Source: Acidimicrobiia bacterium (GTDB lineage: Bacteria; Actinomycetota; Acidimicrobiia; Acidimicrobiales; MedAcidi-G1). From it: a DNA stretch of 41,631 bases. The stretch is taken from positions 1 through 41,631 of the forward strand of contig DUCC01000005.1 in assembly GCA_012959995.1 (NCBI GenBank), read 5' to 3'. The notes beneath the pieces were generated by a model that worked only from the letters and a program-made list of their open reading frames with translations, had not been told where the DNA came from and searched no databases. Each line of letters starts with the position of its first letter. The first letter of the stretch is position 1. Positions 32,575 through 40,397 of the stretch are shown here, in pieces. A program made the position numbers and the translations under genes.

Positions 32575-33242
32575 TTTTGGTCGCTTTGGTCACCGATGCC
32601 TGTGAAGCGTACCGCTACTCGGGTTTTATATTTGGTGTTGAGTTGCAGCAGCACTGCCGTAAAAGCCTCAATGGCCATGGCATTAGAAAGCCCACCGGCA
32701 TCTAATGGCCGAACGCCCGGAAACTTACTCAGCAATTGACAAACCGCTTCGGTGGCCCGCTCATGATCCGAACAAATCAGTACATCACTCACCAAATCGG
32801 CAGCAAGGTTGCCGATTTCGGTCGCTGGCACATGTTGCAAGGTGGCGGCCACAAAGGCATCAGGAACCTCCACCTGCACGCTGGCCGCTACCGAGCCGCG
32901 CGGTGGCACCAGAGGCTGAAACTCCCCGTGCACCAAGGCCAAAGCGTTGGACATACAAATCACTACCTTGCCGTGCAAATGCTCAACCACCGAATAAGCA
33001 GTAGAAGCAGCGGCATCCCAAGGTGTGGTGATCGCCACTAATTCGGCTTGGGCAGCTTCCTGATTATCGGTGGCTTGGATACGGAGATCATGATCGGGCC
33101 AGCGCTCAACAATTTTGTCTCGTTCTTCCAACGATCGATACCGAGACCGCGAACCCAACAAAACTTCATGACCCACCGATGCTAAACGGGCAGCTAAAGC
33201 GGTTCCGGCGGGGCCAGTGGCACCCAATAATCCAATTATCAT
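32571..33242 (-). CDS. npdG: NADPH-dependent F420 reductase
   Basis: The 223-residue protein starts IIGLLGATGPAGTALAARL, the NADP-binding loop of F420:NADP oxidoreductases, with GHEVLLGSR for the 2'-phosphate, TPWDAAASTA, VPATEIGNLA and the closing LDAGGLSNAMAIE found across the Fno family. It moves hydride between F420H2 and NADP+. ATG at 33242 is chosen because the binding loop follows within 6 residues; a start at 33308 would add 22 non-homologous residues. First gene of the operon with mshC, thrS, HIT and hydrolase. Confidence 0.85.
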   Translation of the reverse strand: MIIGLLGATGPAGTALAARLASVGHEVLLGSRSRYRSLEERDKIVERWPDHDLRIQATDNQEAAQAELVAITTPWDAAASTAYSVVEHLHGKVVICMSNALALVHGEFQPLVPPRGSVAASVQVEVPDAFVAATLQHVPATEIGNLAADLVSDVLICSDHERATEAVCQLLSKFPGVRPLDAGGLSNAMAIEAFTAVLLQLNTKYKTRVAVRFTGIGDQSDQK

Positions 33243-33344
33243 AAGAACAGCGTAGACTATGGCTCCCCTCTCTGCGGTAAGCGGGGCGATAGGGTCTGGG
33301 AAATCCATCGCCCGGCATGGGCTTTAATTTTCGAAGGGAACGTC

Positions 33345-34112
33345 ATGGGCATTCTTGAGGGCAAAAAGTTACTGATCACCGGGGTGCTTACTGATGCTTC
33401 GCTGGCTTTTTCCATTGCCCGTTTGGCACAAGAAGAAGGCGCCGAAATTGTTCTTACCGGTGCGGGCCGGGCCCTTCGCCTCACCCAACGCACCGCCCGC
33501 AAACTGCCTACCGAACCTGAAGTTCTAGAATTTGATGTCACCTCGGCAGAACAAGCAGTGGCCCTGCGCGAGCATTTAGAGAAAAAATGGGGCCGGGTAG
33601 ATGGGGCTTTGCATGCCATCGGTTTTGCCCCCGAGGTGTGTTTGGGCGACGACTTTATGGCCGCCCAATGGGCCGACGTGGCGGTGGCTATGGAAATTTC
33701 TGCATACTCTTTGAAAACGGTGGCTGAAGTAGTAGCCCCGTTGATGACCGACGGAGGGTCCATCATTGGCTTGGACTTCGATGCTCGTGTCGCTTGGCCG
33801 GCTTACAACTGGATGGGGGTAGCCAAAGCTGCCTTAGAGTCGGCTTCTCGTTACCTGGCCCGCAACTTAGGCCCCGACAATATTCGGGTAAATATGGTGG
33901 CCGCCGGCCCTATTCGTACTATGGCTGCCAAGAGTATTCCTGGCTTTGCGGCTTTTGAAGATGCTTGGTCTGATCGAGCACCCTTGGGTTGGGATGTCAA
34001 CGACCCCGAACCGGTGGCTCGCACTTGCGTGGCTTTGCTTTCCGACTGGTTTCCGGCCACCACGGGCGAAATGATCCACGTAGATGGCGGTTTTCACGCC
34101 ATGGGTGTTTAG
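33345..34112 (+). CDS. fabI: Enoyl-[acyl-carrier-protein] reductase, InhA-like
   Basis: The 255-residue short-chain reductase follows InhA closely: LLITGVLTDASLAFSIARLAQ (NADH loop), HAIGFAPE, GLDFDARVAWPAYNWMGVAK with Tyr154 and Lys161 of the catalytic pair, and NMVAAGPIRTMAAKSI. This is the FabI/InhA layout rather than ordinary FabG. It reduces trans-2-enoyl-ACP with NADH in the last step of fatty acid elongation. The MGILEGKK start with GAAGGG upstream is well supported. It is divergent from the F420 reductase. Confidence 0.93.
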   Translation: MGILEGKKLLITGVLTDASLAFSIARLAQEEGAEIVLTGAGRALRLTQRTARKLPTEPEVLEFDVTSAEQAVALREHLEKKWGRVDGALHAIGFAPEVCLGDDFMAAQWADVAVAMEISAYSLKTVAEVVAPLMTDGGSIIGLDFDARVAWPAYNWMGVAKAALESASRYLARNLGPDNIRVNMVAAGPIRTMAAKSIPGFAAFEDAWSDRAPLGWDVNDPEPVARTCVALLSDWFPATTGEMIHVDGGFHAMGV

Positions 34113-34126
34113 CCAGAAAACTGGGG

Positions 34127-34969
34127 TTATTCAGCGGGTTCTTGTGAGCGGGGCGCTGACCGGCCGTTCTCACAGTGCGCTTCCACAATGGGAAACGGGT
34201 TCACAGCGTTCTTGGAGTTACCGCCGGGCCGGTATTCGAAATGCACATGGTTGCCTACAGCGTTGCCAGAGCGGCCGATGTAGCCAATAACCGTGCCAGC
34301 TTCTACCCAGCCGCTGGTTGCGTAACTGCTGAGGTGGGTGCCGAACCAAACATCGCCTTCGATGGTGGTGAGGTAAAATGATTTTCCCCCGATGGGGTCG
34401 TAGCGAAAGGTCAGTTCACCGGCTTTGGGAGCCACCATGGGAGTTCCCCATCGTGCCATGATGTCGATTCCTTCGTGGGTTCTCCCGCCCGAACGGGGTT
34501 CTCCCCACGAGTCTCGGTACTGCATTTCGCCGGCTACCAAACACACCCAGGTGGTTGACCCGACGTGGCGGTTAACGGCGGCTTGGCTTGCTTCGGCCAG
34601 TGCTCGGGTTTCTAGTTCTCGACGTTGCTCATCGGTAAGGGCCGCCAATATTGCTTCTTGTTCTTTTTGGAGTTCTCGGAGGTTCAAGAGCCCTTGACCA
34701 ATGGTGTCGCCCAACATTTCGCTTAGTTGGCTGGTTTGCGTTGCTTGCCGGTTGAGGGCTTCGATCTGGGCTATTGCCGGTGACGTGGTTTCCGTTAACT
34801 CTCTCGCTACTTCGGTGGCTTCGTTTCCTGCGGTCACCGCAGCTTCCACTACCATTTGTAAGCCTTCTGGGGGGTTCATGACCCATGCTTGATCTGCTTC
34901 TTGGGCATCGGCCACTGTGCAGGCGGCGAGCAACCCAAACGCGACAAAGAGAGCGGAAATACGGAACAT
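34127..34969 (-). CDS. M23 (LytM/lysostaphin-type) metalloendopeptidase lipoprotein
   Basis: A lipoprotein signal (MFRISALFVAFGLLAAC) precedes about 110 residues of helical, Glu/Gln-rich sequence likely to form a coiled coil (about residues 40-125), then an M23 domain: THEGIDI with His165 and Asp169, GTHL (His212) and NHVHFEY (His241, His243). These are the zinc ligands and catalytic His of wall endopeptidases, so the enzyme is probably active and cuts peptidoglycan cross-links. ATG at 34969 starts the signal; a TTG 21 bases earlier is possible. No clear ribosome-binding site. Confidence 0.88.
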   Translation of the reverse strand: MFRISALFVAFGLLAACTVADAQEADQAWVMNPPEGLQMVVEAAVTAGNEATEVARELTETTSPAIAQIEALNRQATQTSQLSEMLGDTIGQGLLNLRELQKEQEAILAALTDEQRRELETRALAEASQAAVNRHVGSTTWVCLVAGEMQYRDSWGEPRSGGRTHEGIDIMARWGTPMVAPKAGELTFRYDPIGGKSFYLTTIEGDVWFGTHLSSYATSGWVEAGTVIGYIGRSGNAVGNHVHFEYRPGGNSKNAVNPFPIVEAHCENGRSAPRSQEPAE

Positions 34970-35072
34970 TTTGTTAAGGGTAGTCGCCAAGGGGTAAAAA
35001 AGGGCCGCGGCGGTTCATTCCCAAAGGGGGCAGTGGTCACAGCGGGCAAGGGCCGTGGGCGGCGTTTTTGGG

Positions 35073-36080
35073 CTATTCCCCCATGAGTTCTTGCACGATG
35101 TCTTCCATGGTGATCAAGCCTTGGGGTTGGCCGGCAGAGTTTTCTAGCACCACCAGGTGAGTTTTGTTTTTTCGCATGATCACTAATGCTTCTTGGCGAG
35201 TGGTGGTTTCGGTTGCCGTGATGAGCGGTCGTACGGCCGAGGCGGGCAACGCTTGGTTTTGGTCTTGGGGACCAAAGGCTAAGAGTTCTTTGGCGTGGAC
35301 CATGCCCACCAGGTCTTGCCGGTTTTGGGCGTAAACCGGAAACCGGGTGTGTCCGGTAGTCACGATGATTTGTTCTATCTCAGCGATGGTGGCTTGCTGA
35401 CTTATGGCCACCATGGCCGCCACGGGAACCATGGATTCCTTTGATGGCCGCTGCGCTAACGCCAGGGATCCAGATAACAGTCCATGATCAAAAGCGTCGA
35501 GGGTTCCTTCGTTTTGCGAGGCAGCGAATATGGCGGAGAGTTCTGGGGCACCTAAGGCGTGTTCGATTTCGTCTACCGGGGGCGAGCCGAAGGGGCGCAC
35601 CAAAAGGGCGGCGGTGTGGTCCAGTACCCAAATGATGGGCCCGAATGCTCGCACGAAGAGTCGATGCACGGGCATGAGTCGCTGCAGGGTGCGTTCTGGG
35701 GCGGCGATGGCCAAGTTTTTGGGAACCATTTCGCCGAGCAGCATCTGCACCATGGCCGCGGTGCCCATGGCTAGGAGCCAACTGATGTCTTGGGTGAATT
35801 GTTGGGGGGTGTCGAGTGCTTCAAAAATGGGGGTGAATAGGCGCCCCAACGAGGGTTGGGCCACGATGCCCAACACCACGCTGCTGGCGGTAATACCTAA
35901 CTGTGCACCCGAGAGTTGGGGCCGCAAGTCTTGACGAGCTTTTAAGGCCAAGGCGGCCCCTCGTGAGCCTTGTTGGGCGGCTTTTTCTAACGGTCCGGGG
36001 CGACTTGCTACTAAGGCAAACTCCACGGCCACAAAAATGGCGTTGGCAACGATAAGCAAAATCAGCAAGGCGATGATCAT
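35073..36080 (-). CDS. CNNM/CBS-domain membrane protein (CorC/HlyC type), copy 2
   Basis: The 335-residue protein has an N-terminal CNNM (DUF21) region of about four hydrophobic segments (IIALLILLIVANAIFVAVEFALV, SGAQLGITASSVVLG, GEMVPKNLAIAAPE) and a C-terminal pair of CBS repeats ending GLITMEDIVQELMG. No C-terminal CorC_HlyC domain follows, so it is the shorter member of the pair. CNNM proteins are linked to Mg2+/Co2+ export or homeostasis. ATG at 36080 is in an ATGA overlap with the gene upstream, giving translational coupling. Confidence 0.88.
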   Translation of the reverse strand: MIIALLILLIVANAIFVAVEFALVASRPGPLEKAAQQGSRGAALALKARQDLRPQLSGAQLGITASSVVLGIVAQPSLGRLFTPIFEALDTPQQFTQDISWLLAMGTAAMVQMLLGEMVPKNLAIAAPERTLQRLMPVHRLFVRAFGPIIWVLDHTAALLVRPFGSPPVDEIEHALGAPELSAIFAASQNEGTLDAFDHGLLSGSLALAQRPSKESMVPVAAMVAISQQATIAEIEQIIVTTGHTRFPVYAQNRQDLVGMVHAKELLAFGPQDQNQALPASAVRPLITATETTTRQEALVIMRKNKTHLVVLENSAGQPQGLITMEDIVQELMGE

Positions 36081-37375
36081 GGTTTCACCACCCGCAAGAG
36101 GGCGATGCGCCGGCCTTCCATGGCCATTACTTCGAAACACCAACCTTGGTGTTCTATGGTTTCGCCGAGTTGCGGCAGGTGCCCGAGTTGGGTCAGCACA
36201 AAGCCGGCCAGGGTCTCATAGGGGCCTTCGGGCACGGTGAACCCGGTGGCTTCGTACACCTCGTCAAAGTTGAGGCGCCCGGCAGCCAGCAGGTCGCCGC
36301 TGGGGGTGGGGCGCACTAGCGGAAGTTGTTGATCGTGTTCGTCGCTAATGTCGCCCAGTATTTCTTCTAAAAGGTCTTCTAGGGTGAGCAAGCCGGCGGT
36401 GGCGCCGTGTTCGTCTATGACTAGTGCCATTTGGGTTTGGTGTTGGCGAAAGTCAACCATGATTTCGGCCAAGCTGCGGGTTTCTGGTACCGCTTGCACT
36501 TCTTGCATGAGTTCGCTTATGGGCGTGTCAGCGCGCTGGGTTACCGGCAGGCGGTAGATGCCTTTTACGTGCACGAGGCCCACCACGTCGTCAAGGTCGT
36601 TGCCGTAAACTAGGAACCTGGAGTAACCGGTTTTTTGGGAGCGTTCGATGAGATCGGCTACCGAGGCGTCGGCGGCGAGGGCTTCTATGTCGGGGCGGGG
36701 TACCAGTACGTCGCTGGCTGTTTTGTCGCCAAAGTGCAGTGACCGGGTTAGGCGTTTTACTTCTTCGGGGTTGAGGCCGCCGGCCACCGAGGCGGTGATG
36801 AGGTCCTCAAGTTCGTCGACGCTACGAGAGTTGCTTATTTCGTGGCGGGGTACTACGCCAAATCGTCGCAGTATTGCGTTGGCTGCGTGGTTGAGTACCG
36901 CCACGAGGGGCCGCACTACAGTGCTGTAGGGGGCCAGAAGGGGCACGGTTCGGCGGGCTATTTTTTCTGGGCTGGCTAAGGCCAAGTATTTGGGTACTTG
37001 TTCGCCGATTACTAGGTGCAATGCCGTCGCTACGGCGATGGCCATAACCACGCTCAAGCCCGTGGGGTGATCTTGGCCGGTTAGCAGACGGGCCACGGTG
37101 GGTTCGGCTACGAAGCCCAGCAAGAGGGCCGAAACGGTGATGCCAAATTGAAAGCCCGACATGGTTTCGGTCAGGTGGGTCAGGCTGCGTAGCAGTCGGC
37201 GGTGCAGGCGGCTGCCGTTGGCCGCTTGGGCTTCTATGGCTGCTCGGTCTAAGGCGATGAGGCTAAATTCGGCGGCCACGAAGGCGGCGTTGACCGCCAA
37301 AAGCAAGGCCATTATTAGCAGACCCGGCAGAGTTCCCATCAGGTTGTTTATGTTAGCCGTCTGCGGGTTGACCAT
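36077..37375 (-). CDS. CNNM/CBS-domain membrane protein with CorC/HlyC domain, copy 1
   Basis: The 432-residue protein has the CNNM membrane region (LLAVNAAFVAAEFSLIALD, SGFQFGITVSALLLG, GEQVPKYLALASPE), a CBS pair (VLVPRPDIEALAADASVADL; TAGLLTLEDLLEEILGDI) and a C-terminal CorC_HlyC domain (AAGRLNFDEVYEATG, PYETLAGFVLTQLGHLP). It is homologous to the next gene; such tandem pairs are common in actinobacteria and may form heterodimers. The start is taken at 37375; ATG at 37339 is an alternative with no better ribosome site. Confidence 0.88.
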   Translation of the reverse strand: MVNPQTANINNLMGTLPGLLIMALLLAVNAAFVAAEFSLIALDRAAIEAQAANGSRLHRRLLRSLTHLTETMSGFQFGITVSALLLGFVAEPTVARLLTGQDHPTGLSVVMAIAVATALHLVIGEQVPKYLALASPEKIARRTVPLLAPYSTVVRPLVAVLNHAANAILRRFGVVPRHEISNSRSVDELEDLITASVAGGLNPEEVKRLTRSLHFGDKTASDVLVPRPDIEALAADASVADLIERSQKTGYSRFLVYGNDLDDVVGLVHVKGIYRLPVTQRADTPISELMQEVQAVPETRSLAEIMVDFRQHQTQMALVIDEHGATAGLLTLEDLLEEILGDISDEHDQQLPLVRPTPSGDLLAAGRLNFDEVYEATGFTVPEGPYETLAGFVLTQLGHLPQLGETIEHQGWCFEVMAMEGRRIALLRVVKP

Positions 37376-37404
37376 TGCGGCAGATTTTTTAATACCCTGC
37401 AGGC

Positions 37405-38121
37405 ATGTCTGTTTGGGAAACCGGTTTAGCCATGGCCGTTTACTTGATTGCTTGTGCTTTGCAGGGGGCGGTGGGTTTTGGCGCCAACTTGTTTGCCGTG
37501 CCGTTGTTGGCTTTGATTAACCCGTCTTTGGTGCCGGTGCCGGTGTTGTTGGTGAGCCCGGTACTTAACGGTTTGATGACTTGGCGAGAGCGTGGTCACG
37601 TTGAGAAACCTATTTTGACGTGGACGTTGTTGGGGCGGTTGCCGGGGGTGGTGTTGGGCGTGGTGGCTTTGCAGGCTTTTTCGGGTGACCGTTTGGGGGT
37701 TTTGTTTGGGGTGTTGTTGCTGTTGGCCGTGGGGCTGAAGGTCAGCGGTTTGGCGCCGCAGCGCAGCAAGAAACTCTTGTTGGGGGCCGGCGGGTTGAGT
37801 GGGTTTATGGCTACCACCGTAGGGGTGGGTGGCCCGCCGGTGGCTTTGACTTTGCATGATTTAGATGGGGCGTCTTTTCGGGCCACCATGTCACCGTATT
37901 TTTTGATTGGCACGTCCATGTCGGTGGTGGGTTTGGCTATGGGGGGGCAAATCACTGGTCAAGATTTTGCGACTGCTTTGTGGTTGGCTCCGGCTGTGGT
38001 GGCTGGGGTGGCTTTGTCGGGGCCTTTGCGTTCGCGTATTGATGCCGGGCGGGTGTCGACCAGCGTGTACGTGTTGTCGGCGGTGGCGGCCGTGGCTTTG
38101 TTGCTGCGGTCCCTGCTTTGA
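37405..38121 (+). CDS. TauE/SafE-family membrane permease
   Basis: The 238-residue integral membrane protein has about seven or eight hydrophobic segments and the duplicated TauE signature: GAVGFGANLFAVPLLALINPSL with PVPVLLVSPVLN, and GLSGFMATTVGVGGPPVALTLHD in the second half. The family exports or imports sulfur-containing and organic anions (sulfite, sulfoacetate, taurine products). No sulfonate genes other than the TauD-type dioxygenase 1.4 kb away are nearby, so the substrate stays open. It is divergent from the CNNM pair and shows strong use of TTG/GTG codons like its right-hand neighbours. Confidence 0.82.
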   Translation: MSVWETGLAMAVYLIACALQGAVGFGANLFAVPLLALINPSLVPVPVLLVSPVLNGLMTWRERGHVEKPILTWTLLGRLPGVVLGVVALQAFSGDRLGVLFGVLLLLAVGLKVSGLAPQRSKKLLLGAGGLSGFMATTVGVGGPPVALTLHDLDGASFRATMSPYFLIGTSMSVVGLAMGGQITGQDFATALWLAPAVVAGVALSGPLRSRIDAGRVSTSVYVLSAVAAVALLLRSLL

Positions 38122-38145
38122 GTTTTGCCGTCTAAGGTTTGAGGT

Positions 38146-38940
38146 ATGACTGAGCCGGTAATTTCTTTTGCTGCGGTGAGTCGCTGTTATAACGGCCAGG
38201 CGGTACTAAATGCTGTTGATTGGCAGGTAGCGCCCGGGCAGCATTGGGTAGTTTTGGGGCCGAATGGTTCGGGCAAAAGCACGTTGTTGCAGATTGCTGC
38301 GTTGCGTTTGCACCCATCGAGTGGCCGGGTGACCGTGTTGGATCACGCTTTGGGCGAGGTAGATGTGCGGGGTTTGCGTCGCCGGGTGGGGTTGAGTTCG
38401 GCGAGTTTGGCCCAAGATTTGCGGGCCACGCTTTCTGCTACTGAGGTAGTCATGACGGCATTGTTTGGAGCGTTGGAACCTTGGTGGGATAGTTATTCTG
38501 CCGCAGACCGCTTGCGGGCCCAAGAATTGTTAACTCAGTTGGGCTGCGGGGGTTTGGTGGAGCGTTCGTTTGGCACGCTGTCTTCGGGGGAACGCCAACG
38601 GGTGTTGTTGGCTCGCACTTTGATGACGGACCCGGATTTATTGTTGCTTGATGAACCCACGGCGGGTTTAGACCTGAGGGGCCGTGAGGAACTGGTGGCT
38701 ACTTTGGCTGCGTTGGCTAAGGCACCCGAGACGCCGCCCATGGTTTTGGTTACGCATCATGTGGAGGAGATTCCGCCGGGGTTTACTCACGGCTTGTTGT
38801 TGCGTCAAGGTCAGGTGGTTAGCCAGGGGGTGTTGGGCCAGGTGTTGACCGAGGAGCATTTGGGCCGGTGTTTTGGTTTGGATGTTTCGCCCAGTGAAAA
38901 AGCTGGCCGCTGGACGGCGCAGGTGAGGGGCACAACATGA
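38146..38940 (+). CDS. ABC transporter ATP-binding protein
   Basis: The 264-residue ATPase has Walker A GPNGSGKST, Q-loop region in GLSSASLAQDL, signature LSSGERQR, Walker B LLLLDEPT and the switch His in VTHHVEEI. It resembles the YlmA/iron-siderophore-like ATPases of unassigned partners. No permease or binding protein is adjacent. It is coupled by ATGA to the thiamine pyrophosphokinase gene, so a link to thiamine or its precursors is conceivable but unproven; a role with the orphan metal permease at 26501 is also conceivable. Confidence 0.88.
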   Translation: MTEPVISFAAVSRCYNGQAVLNAVDWQVAPGQHWVVLGPNGSGKSTLLQIAALRLHPSSGRVTVLDHALGEVDVRGLRRRVGLSSASLAQDLRATLSATEVVMTALFGALEPWWDSYSAADRLRAQELLTQLGCGGLVERSFGTLSSGERQRVLLARTLMTDPDLLLLDEPTAGLDLRGREELVATLAALAKAPETPPMVLVTHHVEEIPPGFTHGLLLRQGQVVSQGVLGQVLTEEHLGRCFGLDVSPSEKAGRWTAQVRGTT

Positions 38941-39554
38941 TTGACCACGCTTTAGTTTTTTTGGGTGGCCCGCCACCGGCTCTTACCGCTCCCCTGCCGC
39001 CGGCCGATTTTGTTATTGCCGCCGACCGGGGGGCCGACCATGCGTTGGCTTTGGGCTATTCGGTAGATTTACTGGTGGGCGATTTAGATTCCGTGTCTGC
39101 GTCTGGCCGGTTGGCGGCGATCGAGATTGAACAGCATCCGGTGGACAAGGATGAAACAGATTTAGAACTGGCTTTAGCGGCCGCCGAGCGCCGAGGTTTT
39201 TTATCAATCACCGCGGTGGGCTCTTTAGGTGGCCGCCCTGATCATGCGCTGGGCAACTTGCTCGCTTTGGCTGCCCAACGGTGGGCCGGGTTGGCCATTG
39301 AAATCCGTGTCGCAGGGGCCACGGGGTGGGTGGTGCACCAAGATTTTTGCCGCACCTTGCCTGAGGGTTCTTCGTTAAGTTTGTTGGCTCTGGGGGGCCC
39401 GGCGGTCGGGGTGCAAACCACTGGCCTGCGGTGGCCTTTGCATGGTGAAATTTTGCCTTCCGGCACGGGGCGTGGTTTATCTAACCAAGTAGTAGACAAC
39501 CAGATCACCGTCAAGGTGGTCTCCGGGGTGCTTTTGCTCTGGGCGTTGACCTAG
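38937..39554 (+). CDS. thiN: Thiamine pyrophosphokinase
   Basis: The 205-residue protein shows the pyrophosphokinase pattern: FVIAADRGADHALALG, LLVGDLDSVS with catalytic Asp residues, HPVDKDETDLELAL, and VGSLGGRPDHALGNL, followed by a beta-rich C-terminal thiamine-binding part with SGTGRGLSNQ. It converts thiamine and ATP to thiamine diphosphate. It overlaps the ABC ATPase stop by 4 bases. Confidence 0.88.
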   Translation: MIDHALVFLGGPPPALTAPLPPADFVIAADRGADHALALGYSVDLLVGDLDSVSASGRLAAIEIEQHPVDKDETDLELALAAAERRGFLSITAVGSLGGRPDHALGNLLALAAQRWAGLAIEIRVAGATGWVVHQDFCRTLPEGSSLSLLALGGPAVGVQTTGLRWPLHGEILPSGTGRGLSNQVVDNQITVKVVSGVLLLWALT

Positions 39555-39563
39555 CCTCTGCTC

Positions 39564-40397
39564 ATGTTGGTCACTCCATCCACTCCGGTTATTGGTGCCG
39601 AGGTCTCGGCCGTCGATTTAACCGGTGTTTTAAAACCTGAACTGGCTGATGCTTTGCACCATGAACTCACGAAGCACCATGTGCTTTTCTTTCATGAACA
39701 AAATTTGACCGCACAAGAGTTGACAGATTTTGCGGCCAATTTTGGCCCGGTAGTGGAGGCCCACCATACGTATCCTTCTTTGCCGGGGCACCCGTCGGTC
39801 ATAGTTTTGGATACCCATCCCGATAACCCACCAGATAGCGCCGAGTGGCATTCCGATTTAACTTTTCAGCCCTCTTCTGCTTTTGCTTCGGTGCTCCAGG
39901 GCGTGGTTATTCCACCGGTGGGAGGTGACACTTTGTGGGCCAGTTTGTTCGCGGTTCACGATGCTTTGCCGCCGGGGTTACGCCGAGACCTCCAAGACCT
40001 CTCTGCTGTGCACGATTTGGGTTCGTTTCGCAACCAAGCGTTTGCCGAGGGCGGCTCTGAGAAGGTGGACCAACTCATGGCTTCGGTGGGGTCTGCTGCA
40101 CACCCCATTATTGACCATCATCCAGTTACTGGCCGACCGTTTGTCAATGTTAACGAAACGTTCACGGTGCATGTGTTGGGTATGAGCCGACCTGAGAGTC
40201 ATCGTTTGTTGACCTTTTTGTTTGATTTTATTAACCGGCCACAATTTCATGTTCGGTTGCGCTGGCAGCCGGGCACTATTGCTCTTTGGGACAATCGCGG
40301 GTCGCAACATTACGCCGTTGACGACTACTTACCGCAGCGTCGAGTCATGCACCGGGTGGTGGTGTCTGCCGACCAGCGTCAGCCCAGTAAGTCTTGA
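39564..40397 (+). CDS. TauD/TfdA-family Fe(II)/2-oxoglutarate dioxygenase
   Basis: The 277-residue protein has the 2-His-1-carboxylate facial triad: EWHSDLTF (His and Asp) and DNRGSQHYAVDDY (distal His), with R-VMHRVVV providing the 2-oxoglutarate Arg. Length and sequence order are those of taurine dioxygenase and its relatives, which hydroxylate next to a sulfonate or ether oxygen and release sulfite or a phenol. The substrate cannot be told apart from sequence. It starts 9 bases after the thiamine gene and overlaps the convergent M20 peptidase gene by 19 bases. Confidence 0.88.
   Translation: MLVTPSTPVIGAEVSAVDLTGVLKPELADALHHELTKHHVLFFHEQNLTAQELTDFAANFGPVVEAHHTYPSLPGHPSVIVLDTHPDNPPDSAEWHSDLTFQPSSAFASVLQGVVIPPVGGDTLWASLFAVHDALPPGLRRDLQDLSAVHDLGSFRNQAFAEGGSEKVDQLMASVGSAAHPIIDHHPVTGRPFVNVNETFTVHVLGMSRPESHRLLTFLFDFINRPQFHVRLRWQPGTIALWDNRGSQHYAVDDYLPQRRVMHRVVVSADQRQPSKS

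Noticed and set aside
38146-38940. ATPase of the metal transporter at 25659-27361
   Set aside because: It is 11 kb away, lacks the Fur-type box, and is coupled to the thiamine gene; listed only as a possibility.
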